A program made the translations under genes and the position numbers. A stretch of 24,093 nt of DNA, from contig JAEYTJ010000059.1 of the NCBI GenBank assembly GCA_023434095.1, forward strand, positions 1 through 24,093, written 5' to 3'. This DNA comes from Pseudomonadota bacterium (GTDB taxonomy: Bacteria; Pseudomonadota; Alphaproteobacteria; Rhizobiales; Xanthobacteraceae). Shown here one piece after another: positions 1 to 7,741 of the stretch (positions are counted from its first letter, which is position 1; the number at the start of each line of letters is the position of its first letter). Under the pieces are notes generated by a model, which had not been told where the DNA came from, did not search any database, and saw nothing but the letters and a program-made list of their open reading frames with translations.

Positions 1-1287
1 GTGGAGCGCTGGAGCGGCTATGTCGGGCGCGGGGCGATCCGCTTCTACCTGCCGCTCAACGCCCAGCTTCCCAATCCCTTCTTCGGACAGGCCGTGGTGG
101 TGGCCAAGGACGTCGCCGCCCGCCAGCGGCTGGAGACGAAGCTCGACACGCTGCTGGCGAACGAGTTCCCCAATGTGGTGAGCCGCGTCTCGCCACTGGA
201 GCTGGGCCCGCCGGTGGGCTGGCCGATCCAGTACCGGGTGGTCGGGCCGGAGCTGGGCCCGGTGCGCGACATCGCCTTCAAGCTCGCCGAGGTGATCGCC
301 GCCGACCCGCTGACGCGCACGGTGAACTATGACTGGATCGAACCGGCGCGCGAGATCCGCATCCGCGTCGACCAGGATCAGGCGCGCCTCCTCGGGCTCT
401 CCACCGAGGCCATCGGCTCGGTGCTCAACACCGTCGTCACCGGCGCGCCGGTGACGCAGGTGCGCGACGATATCTACCTCGTCGACGTGGTGCTGCGCGC
501 CACCGACGAGCAGCGCGTCTCGGTCGACACGATGCGGACGCTGGAGGTTCCCCTCCCGGGCGGGCGCACCGTGCCGCTCAGCCAGTTCGCCACCTTCGAC
601 TATGAACAGACCTACCCGCTGGTGTGGCGGCGCGACCGGCTGCCCGCGCTCACCGTTCAGTCCGACATCGCCCCCGGCGAGCTGCCGGAGACGGTGGTGG
701 GCCAGTTGGCGCCGAAGATCGAGGCGCTGGCGAAGACCCTGCCGGCCGGCTACCGCATCGAGACCGGCGGGACGGTGGAGGAGAGCGCCTCCTCGCTGGC
801 CTCGGTCATGGCGGTGGTGCCGGTGATGGTGCTCATCATGCTCACCGTCCTCATGCTCCAGCTGAAGCGGTTCTCGCTGACCTCACTGGTCATCGCCGTC
901 GCTCCGCTCGGTCTCATCGGCGTCGTGACCGCACTGCTGGTGTCCGGCCGCCCGCTCGGCTTCGTCGCCATCCTGGGCGTGCTGGCGCTGATCGGGATGA
1001 TCATTAAAAACGCTGTGATTCTCATAGGTCAGATCGAATCCGAGCGGGCCGGCGGCAAGAGCGCGCGGCAGGCGGTGGTCGACGCCTCCTGCGCCCGCTT
1101 CACGCCGATCCTGCTGACGGCGGTGTCCACGGTGCTCGGCATGATCCCCATCGCCCCCACCGTCTTCTGGGGCCCCATGGCCTTCGCCATCATGGGCGGA
1201 CTGCTGGTCGCCACGCTGCTCACCCTGGTGTTCCTTCCGGCCCTCTATCTGGCGACGATGGGACGCGAGCGCCCGCTGCCCGCATGA
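1..1287 (+). CDS. RND-family efflux transporter inner-membrane subunit, C-terminal part (5' end outside window)
   Basis: This is the C-terminal 428 residues of an AcrB/MexB-type resistance-nodulation-division permease, the proton-driven inner-membrane component of a tripartite efflux pump. The visible part starts in the second periplasmic loop (WSGYVGRGAIRFYLPL) and runs through porter subdomains to about residue 260. A run of membrane segments follows: LASVMAVVPVMVLIML, LVIAVAPLGLIGVV, FVAILGVLALIGMIIKNAVILI, then a cytoplasmic GKSARQAVVDASCARFTPILLTA stretch typical of RND pumps, and two final helices ending at LYLATMG. The reading frame is open from base 1. The GTG at base 1 is very probably an internal valine, because full proteins of this family exceed 1000 residues and need an N-terminal half. 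Substrate cannot be told; a membrane-fusion partner would be expected upstream. The next gene is convergent. Confidence 0.9.
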   Translation: MERWSGYVGRGAIRFYLPLNAQLPNPFFGQAVVVAKDVAARQRLETKLDTLLANEFPNVVSRVSPLELGPPVGWPIQYRVVGPELGPVRDIAFKLAEVIAADPLTRTVNYDWIEPAREIRIRVDQDQARLLGLSTEAIGSVLNTVVTGAPVTQVRDDIYLVDVVLRATDEQRVSVDTMRTLEVPLPGGRTVPLSQFATFDYEQTYPLVWRRDRLPALTVQSDIAPGELPETVVGQLAPKIEALAKTLPAGYRIETGGTVEESASSLASVMAVVPVMVLIMLTVLMLQLKRFSLTSLVIAVAPLGLIGVVTALLVSGRPLGFVAILGVLALIGMIIKNAVILIGQIESERAGGKSARQAVVDASCARFTPILLTAVSTVLGMIPIAPTVFWGPMAFAIMGGLLVATLLTLVFLPALYLATMGRERPLPA

Positions 1288-1350
1288 GCCGGCGGGCGCA
1301 GAACAGGGCGGCTTAGGGCGACAGGCTTCGCCCGCGGGCCGGAGGGAAGC

Positions 1351-2535
1351 CTAGAAGGGCCGCGTGATGCTCAAGGCCCTTCCGCAGGGGCCGATCGGCA
1401 AAGGTCGCTCGGACAACAGAAGACACGGAACGAGATGATACAGCGTGCGCGCGGGAACCGTCGGCGGCTCCGCCGACGCTTGGACGTCGCCGCCATTGTT
1501 CCAGGTCAGCGCGGCGCCGTTCACGTTCGATAGAACGATCTCAACGGCCTTCCGGGAAAGAACCGCATAGTCGGGCCGGTCGCCGATGACGGCCGCCGCC
1601 AGCGACGCCTTTGCCAGTTCCATGGTCGGCCACAGGGGACGCGCATCCGACACCGGCCGCCCCGAAAGGTCGATGGCGTTGGGAATCGGCCGGTCCGGCC
1701 CGGCCGTCGCCAGACCCGCCCTCACGCGAGCAAAGTCGAACAGACGCCAGGCGATATCGGCCGCGCGGGCCGAACCCGTCGCCGTGGCATGGACGAAGAG
1801 AAGCCAGGCCCATTCGAAGTGATGGCCGATCTCGCGGCGTCGCCATTGCGGTTCGAGCACGTCCCAGCGCGGGCCGAACTCCTCGTCGAGGGCACCGTCC
1901 TCGTCGACGAGCCGCGAGACCAGATCGAGGATCCTCTCCGCCCTACCGTCCCAGCCGCCCGAGGGGTCGGCCGCCGCGAGCATCTGGAAGGCCTCGAACA
2001 GGTGCATCTGCGGGTATTGCAGGCGCGCGCGACCCGTGCCGGCCGGTTCGCGATACCCTCCCAGAGGGTCCGCCAGTTCGCCGTCCAGCCGGTCGGCAAT
2101 CGCGTGGGCGGCGGCGAGCACGTCCGCTCGTCCCGTGGCCGCGCTATAGCCGCCAAGCGCGAGCAGCACGAAGGCGATGTCGTAGAGATCGGCGTGCGGA
2201 TCGATCACCGCGCCGTCGCGGCCGACCCGATGGGCGAAGCGACCCGGCGACAGGCAGCAAGTGCCGAGCAGAAACCGCAGCCCGTGTTCGGCGGCGGCGA
2301 GGGTCTGCGGCGCCCTGTCGAACCGGTAGGCCAAGCTGAACGCATAGACCAGCCGCCCGGTGACCATGGTCGTGTGGTCCCCCGCCTCGCACGGCGCTCC
2401 GTCGTGCCAGCGGAATTCCTCGGCATAGCCGGCACGACCCGGCACCAGGACGCGCGCGGCCCAGCACGGGATGAACCGGTCCCTCAGCCATGCGGCAAGG
2501 TCGGCTGCAGGAGGCAGGACGGGGGGCGTGGTCAT
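1351..2535 (-). CDS. AGE-family (N-acylglucosamine 2-epimerase fold) sugar epimerase/isomerase
   Basis: The 394-residue product matches the AGE superfamily of alpha6/alpha6-barrel enzymes (N-acylglucosamine 2-epimerase, mannose isomerase, YihS), which epimerise or isomerise free sugars. The length is normal. Family motifs are present in order: Arg61 in TTMVTGRLVYAF, DLYDIAFVLLAL (about 117-127), QYPQMHLFEAFQ with His178, EIGHHFEWAWLL with His238/239, and RTLYHLVP with His367. The expected catalytic histidines are therefore intact. No signal peptide is seen. It lies 23 bp downstream of the altronate dehydratase gene on the same strand and is probably co-transcribed with it. ATG at 2535 is preferred, but no clear ribosome-binding site precedes it. 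An in-frame GTG at 2562, overlapping the uxaA stop, would add nine residues and couple translation. The substrate in a uronate locus is unknown; mannose or lyxose isomerase is possible. Confidence 0.85.
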   Translation of the reverse strand: MTTPPVLPPAADLAAWLRDRFIPCWAARVLVPGRAGYAEEFRWHDGAPCEAGDHTTMVTGRLVYAFSLAYRFDRAPQTLAAAEHGLRFLLGTCCLSPGRFAHRVGRDGAVIDPHADLYDIAFVLLALGGYSAATGRADVLAAAHAIADRLDGELADPLGGYREPAGTGRARLQYPQMHLFEAFQMLAAADPSGGWDGRAERILDLVSRLVDEDGALDEEFGPRWDVLEPQWRRREIGHHFEWAWLLFVHATATGSARAADIAWRLFDFARVRAGLATAGPDRPIPNAIDLSGRPVSDARPLWPTMELAKASLAAAVIGDRPDYAVLSRKAVEIVLSNVNGAALTWNNGGDVQASAEPPTVPARTLYHLVPCLLLSERPLPIGPCGRALSITRPF

Positions 2536-2558
2536 GGACGGCGCGGGCCCGAGGCCGC

Positions 2559-4103
2559 TCACATCACGGCGCCGACCTGCCACGGCACGAATTCGGCGTC
2601 GCCATAGCCCAGGCATTCGGATTTCGTGCGCTCGCCCGAAGCCACCCGCAGCAGCGTGTCGAAAATCTCCCGTCCCTTGGCTTCGAGGGACACGCCCTCC
2701 AGCATGTCGCCGCAGTTGATGTCCATGTCGTCCTTCATCCGGCGGTAGATGTCGCTGTTGGTCGCCAGCTTCAGCGAGGGAACGGGCTTGCAGCCGAAGG
2801 CCGAGCCGCGCCCGGTGGTGAAGCAGATGAGATTGGCTCCGCCCGCCACCTGGCCCGTGGCCGACACCGGATCGAAGCCCGGCGTATCCATGAACACCAG
2901 CCCGGGCGTGCGCACCGGCTCGGCATATTCCAGCACCGCGCGAAGCGCGGCATGGCCGCTCTTGGCCACGGCGCCGAGCGACTTCTCCAATATGGTGGTG
3001 AGCCCGCCGGCCTTGTTGCCCGGCGAGGGATTGTTGTTCATCTCGGCGCCGTTGCGGGCGGTGTAGTCCTCCCACCAGCGCAGCCGCTCCATCAGCCGGT
3101 CACCGACATCGCGGTGGGAGGCGCGGCGGATGAGCAGATGCTCGGCGCCGTAGATCTCCGGGGTTTCGGAAAGGATGGAGGTGCCGCCGTCGCCCACCAG
3201 GAGATCGGAAGCGAAGCCCAGGGCCGGGTTCGCCGTCAGCGCGGAATAGCCGTCCGATCCGCCGCATTGCAGGCCGAGGATCAGCTCGCTGGCCGGGCGG
3301 GTCTGCCGGCGGGCGGCGGCCGCGCGCGGCAGCATCTCGCGGATCGCCCCCGTAATGTAGTCGACGGAACGGCGCGTGCCGCCGGTCTCCTGGATGGTTA
3401 GCGTGCGGAAGCCGTCGCTTTCCTCGACCCCGCATTCCTTCTTCATCCGGGCGATCTGCAGCACTTCGCAGCCGAGGCCAACCATGATCACGGCCGCGAA
3501 ATTGGGATGGCAGGCATAGCCCCACTGGGTCCGGCGTAGCATCTCGTAGCCCTCCCCGCGATCGGCGAGCCCGCAGCCCGTGCCGTGCACGATGGGCACG
3601 ATGCCGTCGATATTGGGATAGGCGTCGAGCACGCCGGACCGCTCCATGGCCGCCGCGGCAAAGCGCGCCACCGAGGCCGAGCAGTTCACGGAGGTGAGGA
3701 TGCCAATGTAATTGCGGGTGCCGGTGCGACCGTCGTTGCGGCGGAAGCCCTGGAAGGTCGAGGGAACGAGGGAGACGTCATCATGACCGACAGCGCCCGC
3801 GGACGCATCGAGGTCGCCCTGAGGCAGCGCCGTCGCGCTCACATTGTGGACGTGCACCCATTCGCCCGGCGCGATGTCGGCACGGGCGACACCGATGGGC
3901 TGGCCAAATTTGATGAGCGGCTCGCCGGCCCGGACCGGGCGCAGCGCCATCTTGTGTCCCTGCGGTATCTTCTCCCGCGCTACCGCACCGGTGACCCGGT
4001 CGCCCGGCTGGATCACCTCCACCGCGATGACGACGTTGTCCGCCTCGTCGAGGCGGATGACGCGCGGCTCGGGCCGAAATGTGGTGAGGGATAGGTCGCT
4101 CAT
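2559..4103 (-). CDS. uxaA: Altronate dehydratase (UxaA family)
   Basis: The 514-residue protein carries an N-terminal SAF domain (about 16-86; GDRVTGAVAREKIPQGHKM then FGQPIGVARADIAPGEWVH) fused to a GarD/UxaA dehydratase domain. Diagnostic blocks are GRTGTRNYIGILTSVNCSASV, HGTGCG, HPNFAAVIMVGLGCE, QETGGT, LGLQCGGSDGYSALTANPALG, NNNPSPGNKAGGLTTILEKSLG, FMDTPGFDPVSATGQVAGGAN and FTTGRGSAFGCKPVPS. The cysteines in NC, GTGC and CGGSD are those expected for the Fe-dependent family. UxaA dehydrates D-altronate to 2-keto-3-deoxygluconate in galacturonate breakdown, in the cytoplasm. Galactarate dehydratase (GarD) belongs to the same family, but the uxuA/uxuB neighbours favour altronate. ATG 4103 follows a GGCAGG-like site. 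It is the first gene of a two-gene minus-strand unit divergent from the GntR operon. Confidence 0.88.
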   Translation of the reverse strand: MSDLSLTTFRPEPRVIRLDEADNVVIAVEVIQPGDRVTGAVAREKIPQGHKMALRPVRAGEPLIKFGQPIGVARADIAPGEWVHVHNVSATALPQGDLDASAGAVGHDDVSLVPSTFQGFRRNDGRTGTRNYIGILTSVNCSASVARFAAAAMERSGVLDAYPNIDGIVPIVHGTGCGLADRGEGYEMLRRTQWGYACHPNFAAVIMVGLGCEVLQIARMKKECGVEESDGFRTLTIQETGGTRRSVDYITGAIREMLPRAAAARRQTRPASELILGLQCGGSDGYSALTANPALGFASDLLVGDGGTSILSETPEIYGAEHLLIRRASHRDVGDRLMERLRWWEDYTARNGAEMNNNPSPGNKAGGLTTILEKSLGAVAKSGHAALRAVLEYAEPVRTPGLVFMDTPGFDPVSATGQVAGGANLICFTTGRGSAFGCKPVPSLKLATNSDIYRRMKDDMDINCGDMLEGVSLEAKGREIFDTLLRVASGERTKSECLGYGDAEFVPWQVGAVM

Positions 4104-4161
4104 CGCCTGCCGATCCGTTTGCCTTTCGTGATATGCTAATATATTAGTTTGGATATGCCAA
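4104..4161. promoter_or_regulatory. Overlapping divergent promoters of uxaA and the GntR operon
   Basis: This AT-rich island separates two divergent transcription units. Plus strand: TTGCCT (4119-4124), 17 bp, TATTAG (4142-4147), which puts the start point at about 4154, next to ATG 4155. Minus strand: TTGGCA (4161-4156), 17 bp, TAGCAT (4138-4133), giving a leader of about 22 nt before uxaA ATG 4103. The two promoters occupy the same DNA, so one bound protein could control both. The boxes were read by eye; spacings are exact, promoter activity is inferred. Confidence 0.6.
4130..4158. promoter_or_regulatory. Candidate GntR-family operator (palindrome CTAATATATTAG within GATATGC direct repeats)
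   Basis: CTAATATATTAG at 4136-4147 is a perfect 12-bp palindrome. It covers the plus-strand -10 box and touches the minus-strand -10 box. It is flanked by direct repeats GATATGC at 4130-4136 and 4152-4158, 22 bp apart (about two helical turns). FCD-type GntR regulators bind short AT-rich palindromes next to their own genes, so this is the likely site for the regulator starting at 4155. Its effect, presumably repression relieved by a uronate pathway intermediate, is inferred. Confidence 0.6.
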
Positions 4162-4955
4162 CCGTGAAGAATGTCGAGTCCCGGCCTCAGCCCCACCCCG
4201 CCCAGCGACCGGCGCTGCGGGCCATTCCCGCGTCGGCGCGCGTCTATGAACAGCTGCGCGAACGGGTCGTCGGTGGGGACATGCCACCGGGAACGCCCAT
4301 CTCGGAAAAGGAACTCGCCGAGCAGTACGGCGTCAGCCGCACGCCGATCCGCGAGGCCCTGCTGCGCCTGGCCGATGAGCGGCTGATCGACATCTTCCCC
4401 CAGCGCGGGACGTTCGTGTCGCGCATCAGCGTGGAGGCGCTGCGCGACGGCATGGTGATCCGCGAGGCGCTGGAGCGGGTGGCGGTGCGCCACGCGGCGG
4501 CGCGGGTGACGGATGCCGATCTTTCGGCGCTGCGGCTGATCCTCGACCGGCAGCAGGCCAGCGAGCAGGCGGGCGACTGGGCCGGCTTCCACGCGCAGGA
4601 CGAGGAGTTCCACCAGCGCATCGCCATTCTCTCCGGCCACCCCAATCTGTGGCGGGTGGCGCGTCAGGAGAAGGTGCAGATCGATCGCTGCCGCGTGCTG
4701 CATCTGCCGATCTCCCGCCGCCGCCCGCTGGTCATGGGCGAGCACCGGGCGATCCTCGACGGCCTTGCGGCGCGCGACCCCGAGGCGGCGGAGCGGGCGA
4801 TGGTGGAGCATCTCGGCAACGTGCTGCCGGGCCTCGACGAATTGCTGCGTGCCCGGCCGGATTTCTTCGAGCCGGACGCCCAGCTGGGCCTTCATGGCGA
4901 GACCGGGGCGGTGCCGCTGCGCGCCGTGCCGCGCAGGGACGGTGGCGTGCCATGA
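4155..4955 (+). CDS. GntR-family (FadR/FCD subfamily) transcriptional regulator of hexuronate genes
   Basis: The 266-residue product has an N-terminal winged helix-turn-helix (about 27-95: SARVYEQLRERVVGGDMPPGTPISEKELAEQYGVSRTPIREALLRL in two overlapping motifs, then the wing QRGTFVSRIS) and a C-terminal FCD effector domain. The D-x3-H (DEEFH), GEHRAIL and VEHLGN histidine motifs suggest a metal-assisted carboxylate pocket, as in UxuR/ExuR-like proteins. About 30 poorly conserved residues extend past the FCD domain. It heads the operon with uxuB and uxuA and overlaps uxuB by 4 bases (ATGA). ATG 4155 is chosen because the likely promoter places the transcript start there; TTG 4149 would add two residues. 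No Shine-Dalgarno sequence precedes it. The likely targets are its own operon and uxaA. Confidence 0.87.
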   Translation: MPTVKNVESRPQPHPAQRPALRAIPASARVYEQLRERVVGGDMPPGTPISEKELAEQYGVSRTPIREALLRLADERLIDIFPQRGTFVSRISVEALRDGMVIREALERVAVRHAAARVTDADLSALRLILDRQQASEQAGDWAGFHAQDEEFHQRIAILSGHPNLWRVARQEKVQIDRCRVLHLPISRRRPLVMGEHRAILDGLAARDPEAAERAMVEHLGNVLPGLDELLRARPDFFEPDAQLGLHGETGAVPLRAVPRRDGGVP

Positions 4956-6448
4956 ACGTGCCGCCGAGGCTGTCCGACGCTGCGCTGGACGAACTCCCCG
5001 CCGACATCGCTCGGCCCGCCTATGACCGCGCGGCCCAGCGTACCGGCATCGTCCATCTGGGCATCGGCGCCTTTCACCGCGCCCACCAGGCCGTGTTCGT
5101 GGACGAGCGGATGGCGGCCGGCGAGCGCGACTGGGCGATCCTCGGCGCCAGTCTCCGCGCGGGCGACACCCGCGACGCCCTGGCGCCGCAGGACGGTCTC
5201 TACACCCTGTCCGAACGCGACGGCACGGACGAACGGCTGCGCGTCATAGGCTCCGTGCCCCGCCTCCTCGTCGCGCCCGAAGCGCCCGACGCCCTGCTCG
5301 CGGCGATGAGTTCGCCGCAGGTGCGCATCGTCTCGCTCACCGTGACGGAGAAGGGCTATTGCCACGACCCCGCAACGGGAGACCTGCGCGCGGATCATCC
5401 CGACATCCTGGGCGACCTCGCGACGCCGGGGCGGCCGCGCAGCGCGCCCGGTTTCCTGGTGGAGGCGCTGGCGCGCCGCCGCGCCGCCGGCATCGCTCCC
5501 TTCACCGTGCTGTGCTGCGACAACCTTCCCGGCAATGGCAGGCTGGTGCGCCGCGTCGTCGGTCAGCTGGCTGGGCTGCGCGACGGCGACCTCCGACGTT
5601 TCGTGGCGAACGAGGTCGCGTTCCCCTGCACCATGGTCGACCGCATCGTGCCGGCGACCACGCCGGCCGACCGCGACGCGGTGCAGGCGCGGCTGGGGTT
5701 CACCGATGCGTGGCCGGTCGTCACCGAGCCCTTCCGGCAATGGGTGATCGAGGACGACTTCCCCGGCGGGCGACCGCGCTTCGAGGAGTCGGGCGCGGAA
5801 CTCGTCGCCGACGCCGAGCCGTTCGAGAAAATGAAGCTGCGCCTGCTCAACGGCGCGCATTCGGCGCTCGCCTATCTCGGTTATCTCGCCGGCCACATAA
5901 CGGTCGCCGAGGCGATCCGGGCGCCCGGCTTCGAGCCGTTCATCCGTGCCCTGATGGACGACGAGGTCACGCCGACCCTGACCGTGCCGGCGCAGACCGA
6001 CCTTTCGGCCTACAAGGCCGCGCTGCGGCGCCGCTTCGCCAATCCCGCGCTGCATCACCGCACCTGGCAGATCGCCATGGACGGCTCGCAGAAGCTCCCC
6101 CAGCGGCTGCTGGAGACGATCCGGGAGCGGCTGGCGGCCGGTGCGCCCATCCCGCGCCTCGCCCTGGCGGTGGCGGCCTGGATGCGCTTCGTCACCGGCA
6201 CCGACGAGCGGGGTCAGGCCATCGATGTGCGCGACCCGCTCGCCGCCCGCCTGCGGGCGCTGGCGGACGCCGCCGGGCCGTCGGCGGATGCGCTGGTGCC
6301 CGCCCTGCTCGGCGTGCGCGAGATCTTCGATACCGACCTCGCCGCCGATCCCCGCTTCGTCGACGCCGTCCGCGCGGCGCTGTCGACGCTCTATCGGCAC
6401 GGCGCAGGACGCACCGTGGCGCAATTCGAGTTCAGGCCGGAGGCATGA
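4952..6448 (+). CDS. uxuB: Fructuronate reductase / mannitol dehydrogenase family oxidoreductase (UxuB-like)
   Basis: The 498-residue protein belongs to the polyol-specific long-chain dehydrogenase family, which includes fructuronate reductase (UxuB), tagaturonate reductase and mannitol 2-dehydrogenase. The N-terminal Rossmann signature GIVHLGIGAFHRAHQAVFVD sits at about 32-51, followed by VTEKGYCHDPATGDL and the NEVAFPCTMVDRIVPATT core motif near 220-237. The catalytic pattern K-x4-N-x2-H is intact at Lys295, Asn300 and His303 (KLRLLNGAHS). It presumably reduces D-fructuronate to D-mannonate with NAD(P)H, feeding the adjacent uxuA product. Length is normal for the family. ATG 4952 overlaps the regulator stop by 4 bases, and the stop overlaps uxuA in the same way, so translation is probably coupled. 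Because no separate tagaturonate reductase is visible, it might also serve the altronate branch. Confidence 0.88.
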   Translation: MNVPPRLSDAALDELPADIARPAYDRAAQRTGIVHLGIGAFHRAHQAVFVDERMAAGERDWAILGASLRAGDTRDALAPQDGLYTLSERDGTDERLRVIGSVPRLLVAPEAPDALLAAMSSPQVRIVSLTVTEKGYCHDPATGDLRADHPDILGDLATPGRPRSAPGFLVEALARRRAAGIAPFTVLCCDNLPGNGRLVRRVVGQLAGLRDGDLRRFVANEVAFPCTMVDRIVPATTPADRDAVQARLGFTDAWPVVTEPFRQWVIEDDFPGGRPRFEESGAELVADAEPFEKMKLRLLNGAHSALAYLGYLAGHITVAEAIRAPGFEPFIRALMDDEVTPTLTVPAQTDLSAYKAALRRRFANPALHHRTWQIAMDGSQKLPQRLLETIRERLAAGAPIPRLALAVAAWMRFVTGTDERGQAIDVRDPLAARLRALADAAGPSADALVPALLGVREIFDTDLAADPRFVDAVRAALSTLYRHGAGRTVAQFEFRPEA

Positions 6449-7665
6449 TGATCAGAGAAGGCTGGCGTTGGTTCGGTCCGAGCGATCCGGTGACGCTCGA
6501 TCACGCGCGTCAGGCGGGAGCGACGGACATCGTCTCCGCCCTTCACCATGTGCCGCCGGGCGTCGCGTGGACGCGCGCCGAGGTCGAGGAGCGGCGCTCC
6601 ATCGTCGAGGACACGGCGCACGGCCGCACGCCGCTGCGCTGGTCGGTCGTCGAAAGCATCCCGGTCGCCGACGTGATCAAGCGCGAGGGGCGCGCGGCCC
6701 GCGAGGCCATCGAGGTCTGGATCGCCAGCCTCGAAGCGGTGGCCGCCGCCGGGCCGCGCATCGTCTGCTACAATTTCATGCCGGTGCTGGACTGGACGCG
6801 CACCGATCTCGACTGGCCGCTGCCGACGGGCGCCACGGCGCTGCGCTTCGACCAGCGGCGGTTCGCGGCGTTCGATCTTCACGTGCTCAAGCGTCCGGGC
6901 GCCGAGGCCGACTACAGCGAGGCGCAGCGGGCCGAGGCCCGCAAAGCCGCCGACGGCTTCAGCGACGCGGACGTGGCCGAGCTCATCCGCACCGTGCTGG
7001 CCGGGCTGCCGGGCGGCACGACCAAGGGGCTGAGCCTCGACGAGTTCCGCGACCATCTGGCGGCCTATGCCACGATCGACGCGGCGCGGCTGCGCGCCAA
7101 TCTGATCGCCTTCCTGGAGGCCGTCGTGCCGGTGGCGCAGGCGCTCGGCGTGCGGCTCACCCTGCATCCCGACGACCCGCCGCGCCCGCTCTTCGGCCTG
7201 CCGCGCGTGGCCTCGACCCGGGCGGATTTCGACGCGCTGTTCGCCGCCGTCCCCTCCCCGGCCAACGGGATGTGCTTCTGCACCGGCAGCCTCGGCGTGC
7301 GAGCGGACAACGACCTGCCCGCCATGGCGGCGCACTTCGCCGCGCGCGTCTACTTCACCCATCTGCGCGCGACGCGCCGCGACGCGGACCAGCTCAGCTT
7401 CCAGGAGGCCGACCATCTCGACGGCGATGTCGACATGCCGGCGGTGCTCGCCGTGCTGCTGGCGGAGAACCGCCGGCGTGCGGACGACGCCCGGATCGTG
7501 CTGCGTCCGGACCACGGCCACCGCATGCTGGCCGATCTCGAATCCGAAAGGATCGTCAATCCCGGCTACACCGCCGCGGGGCGGATGAAGGGGCTCGGCG
7601 AATTGCGCGGCATCCTGCGCGCGCTCGACCGCCTGCCGGACGACGCGCTCGCCGCCTATCGCTGA
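6445..7665 (+). CDS. uxuA: Mannonate dehydratase
   Basis: The 406-residue protein matches UxuA, the metal-dependent TIM-barrel enzyme that dehydrates D-mannonate to 2-keto-3-deoxygluconate (E. coli UxuA is about 394 residues). Supporting motifs are WRWFGPSDPVTLDHARQAGA at the N terminus, YNFMPVLDWTRTDL (about 110-125), HPDDPP with His241, GMCFCTGSLG with Cys277, FTHLRAT with the metal-region histidine, and RPDHGH at 354-359, all typical of the active site. The start overlaps the uxuB stop (ATGA); a second ATG follows at 6448. It is the last gene of the operon and is followed 21 bp later by a strong terminator hairpin. No unusual residues were noticed. Confidence 0.93.
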   Translation: MMIREGWRWFGPSDPVTLDHARQAGATDIVSALHHVPPGVAWTRAEVEERRSIVEDTAHGRTPLRWSVVESIPVADVIKREGRAAREAIEVWIASLEAVAAAGPRIVCYNFMPVLDWTRTDLDWPLPTGATALRFDQRRFAAFDLHVLKRPGAEADYSEAQRAEARKAADGFSDADVAELIRTVLAGLPGGTTKGLSLDEFRDHLAAYATIDAARLRANLIAFLEAVVPVAQALGVRLTLHPDDPPRPLFGLPRVASTRADFDALFAAVPSPANGMCFCTGSLGVRADNDLPAMAAHFAARVYFTHLRATRRDADQLSFQEADHLDGDVDMPAVLAVLLAENRRRADDARIVLRPDHGHRMLADLESERIVNPGYTAAGRMKGLGELRGILRALDRLPDDALAAYR

Positions 7666-7686
7666 ACGCCGGCGCCCTACATGACG

Positions 7687-7719
7687 AAAGCCTCGCTCCC
7701 GTCGGGAGCGAGGCTTTTT
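7687..7719 (+). terminator. Rho-independent terminator after uxuA
   Basis: A 14-bp perfect stem (7687-7700 with 7704-7717; AAAGCCTCGCTCCC paired to GGGAGCGAGGCTTT) has a 3-nt loop GTC and continues into TTTTT ending at 7719. It ends the gntR-uxuB-uxuA transcript. Read from the other strand the same stem ends in only TTT, so it may stop the convergent ABC operon less efficiently. This is the clearest terminator in the window. Confidence 0.93.
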
Positions 7720-7741
7720 CGTTTGCGGACCGAAGGTGGGC

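Noticed and set aside
1..3. GTG at base 1 as the true start of the RND gene
   Set aside because: The protein would lack the N-terminal half of the RND fold. The open frame simply begins at the window edge.
1316..1333. Small hairpin GGGCGA-N6-TCGCCC between the convergent RND and AGE genes
   Set aside because: Six-bp stem and no T-run on either side; not convincing as a terminator, although something must end both transcripts here.
4104..4895. A long 5' extension of the uxaA frame upstream of 4103
   Set aside because: It would run through the divergent promoter and antisense to the GntR gene. The SAF domain begins normally after ATG 4103.
4892..6424. A 510-codon open frame antisense to uxuB, and similar frames opposite uxuA and kdpA
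   Set aside because: All are opposite well-supported genes and show the same Arg/Gly-rich shadow composition.
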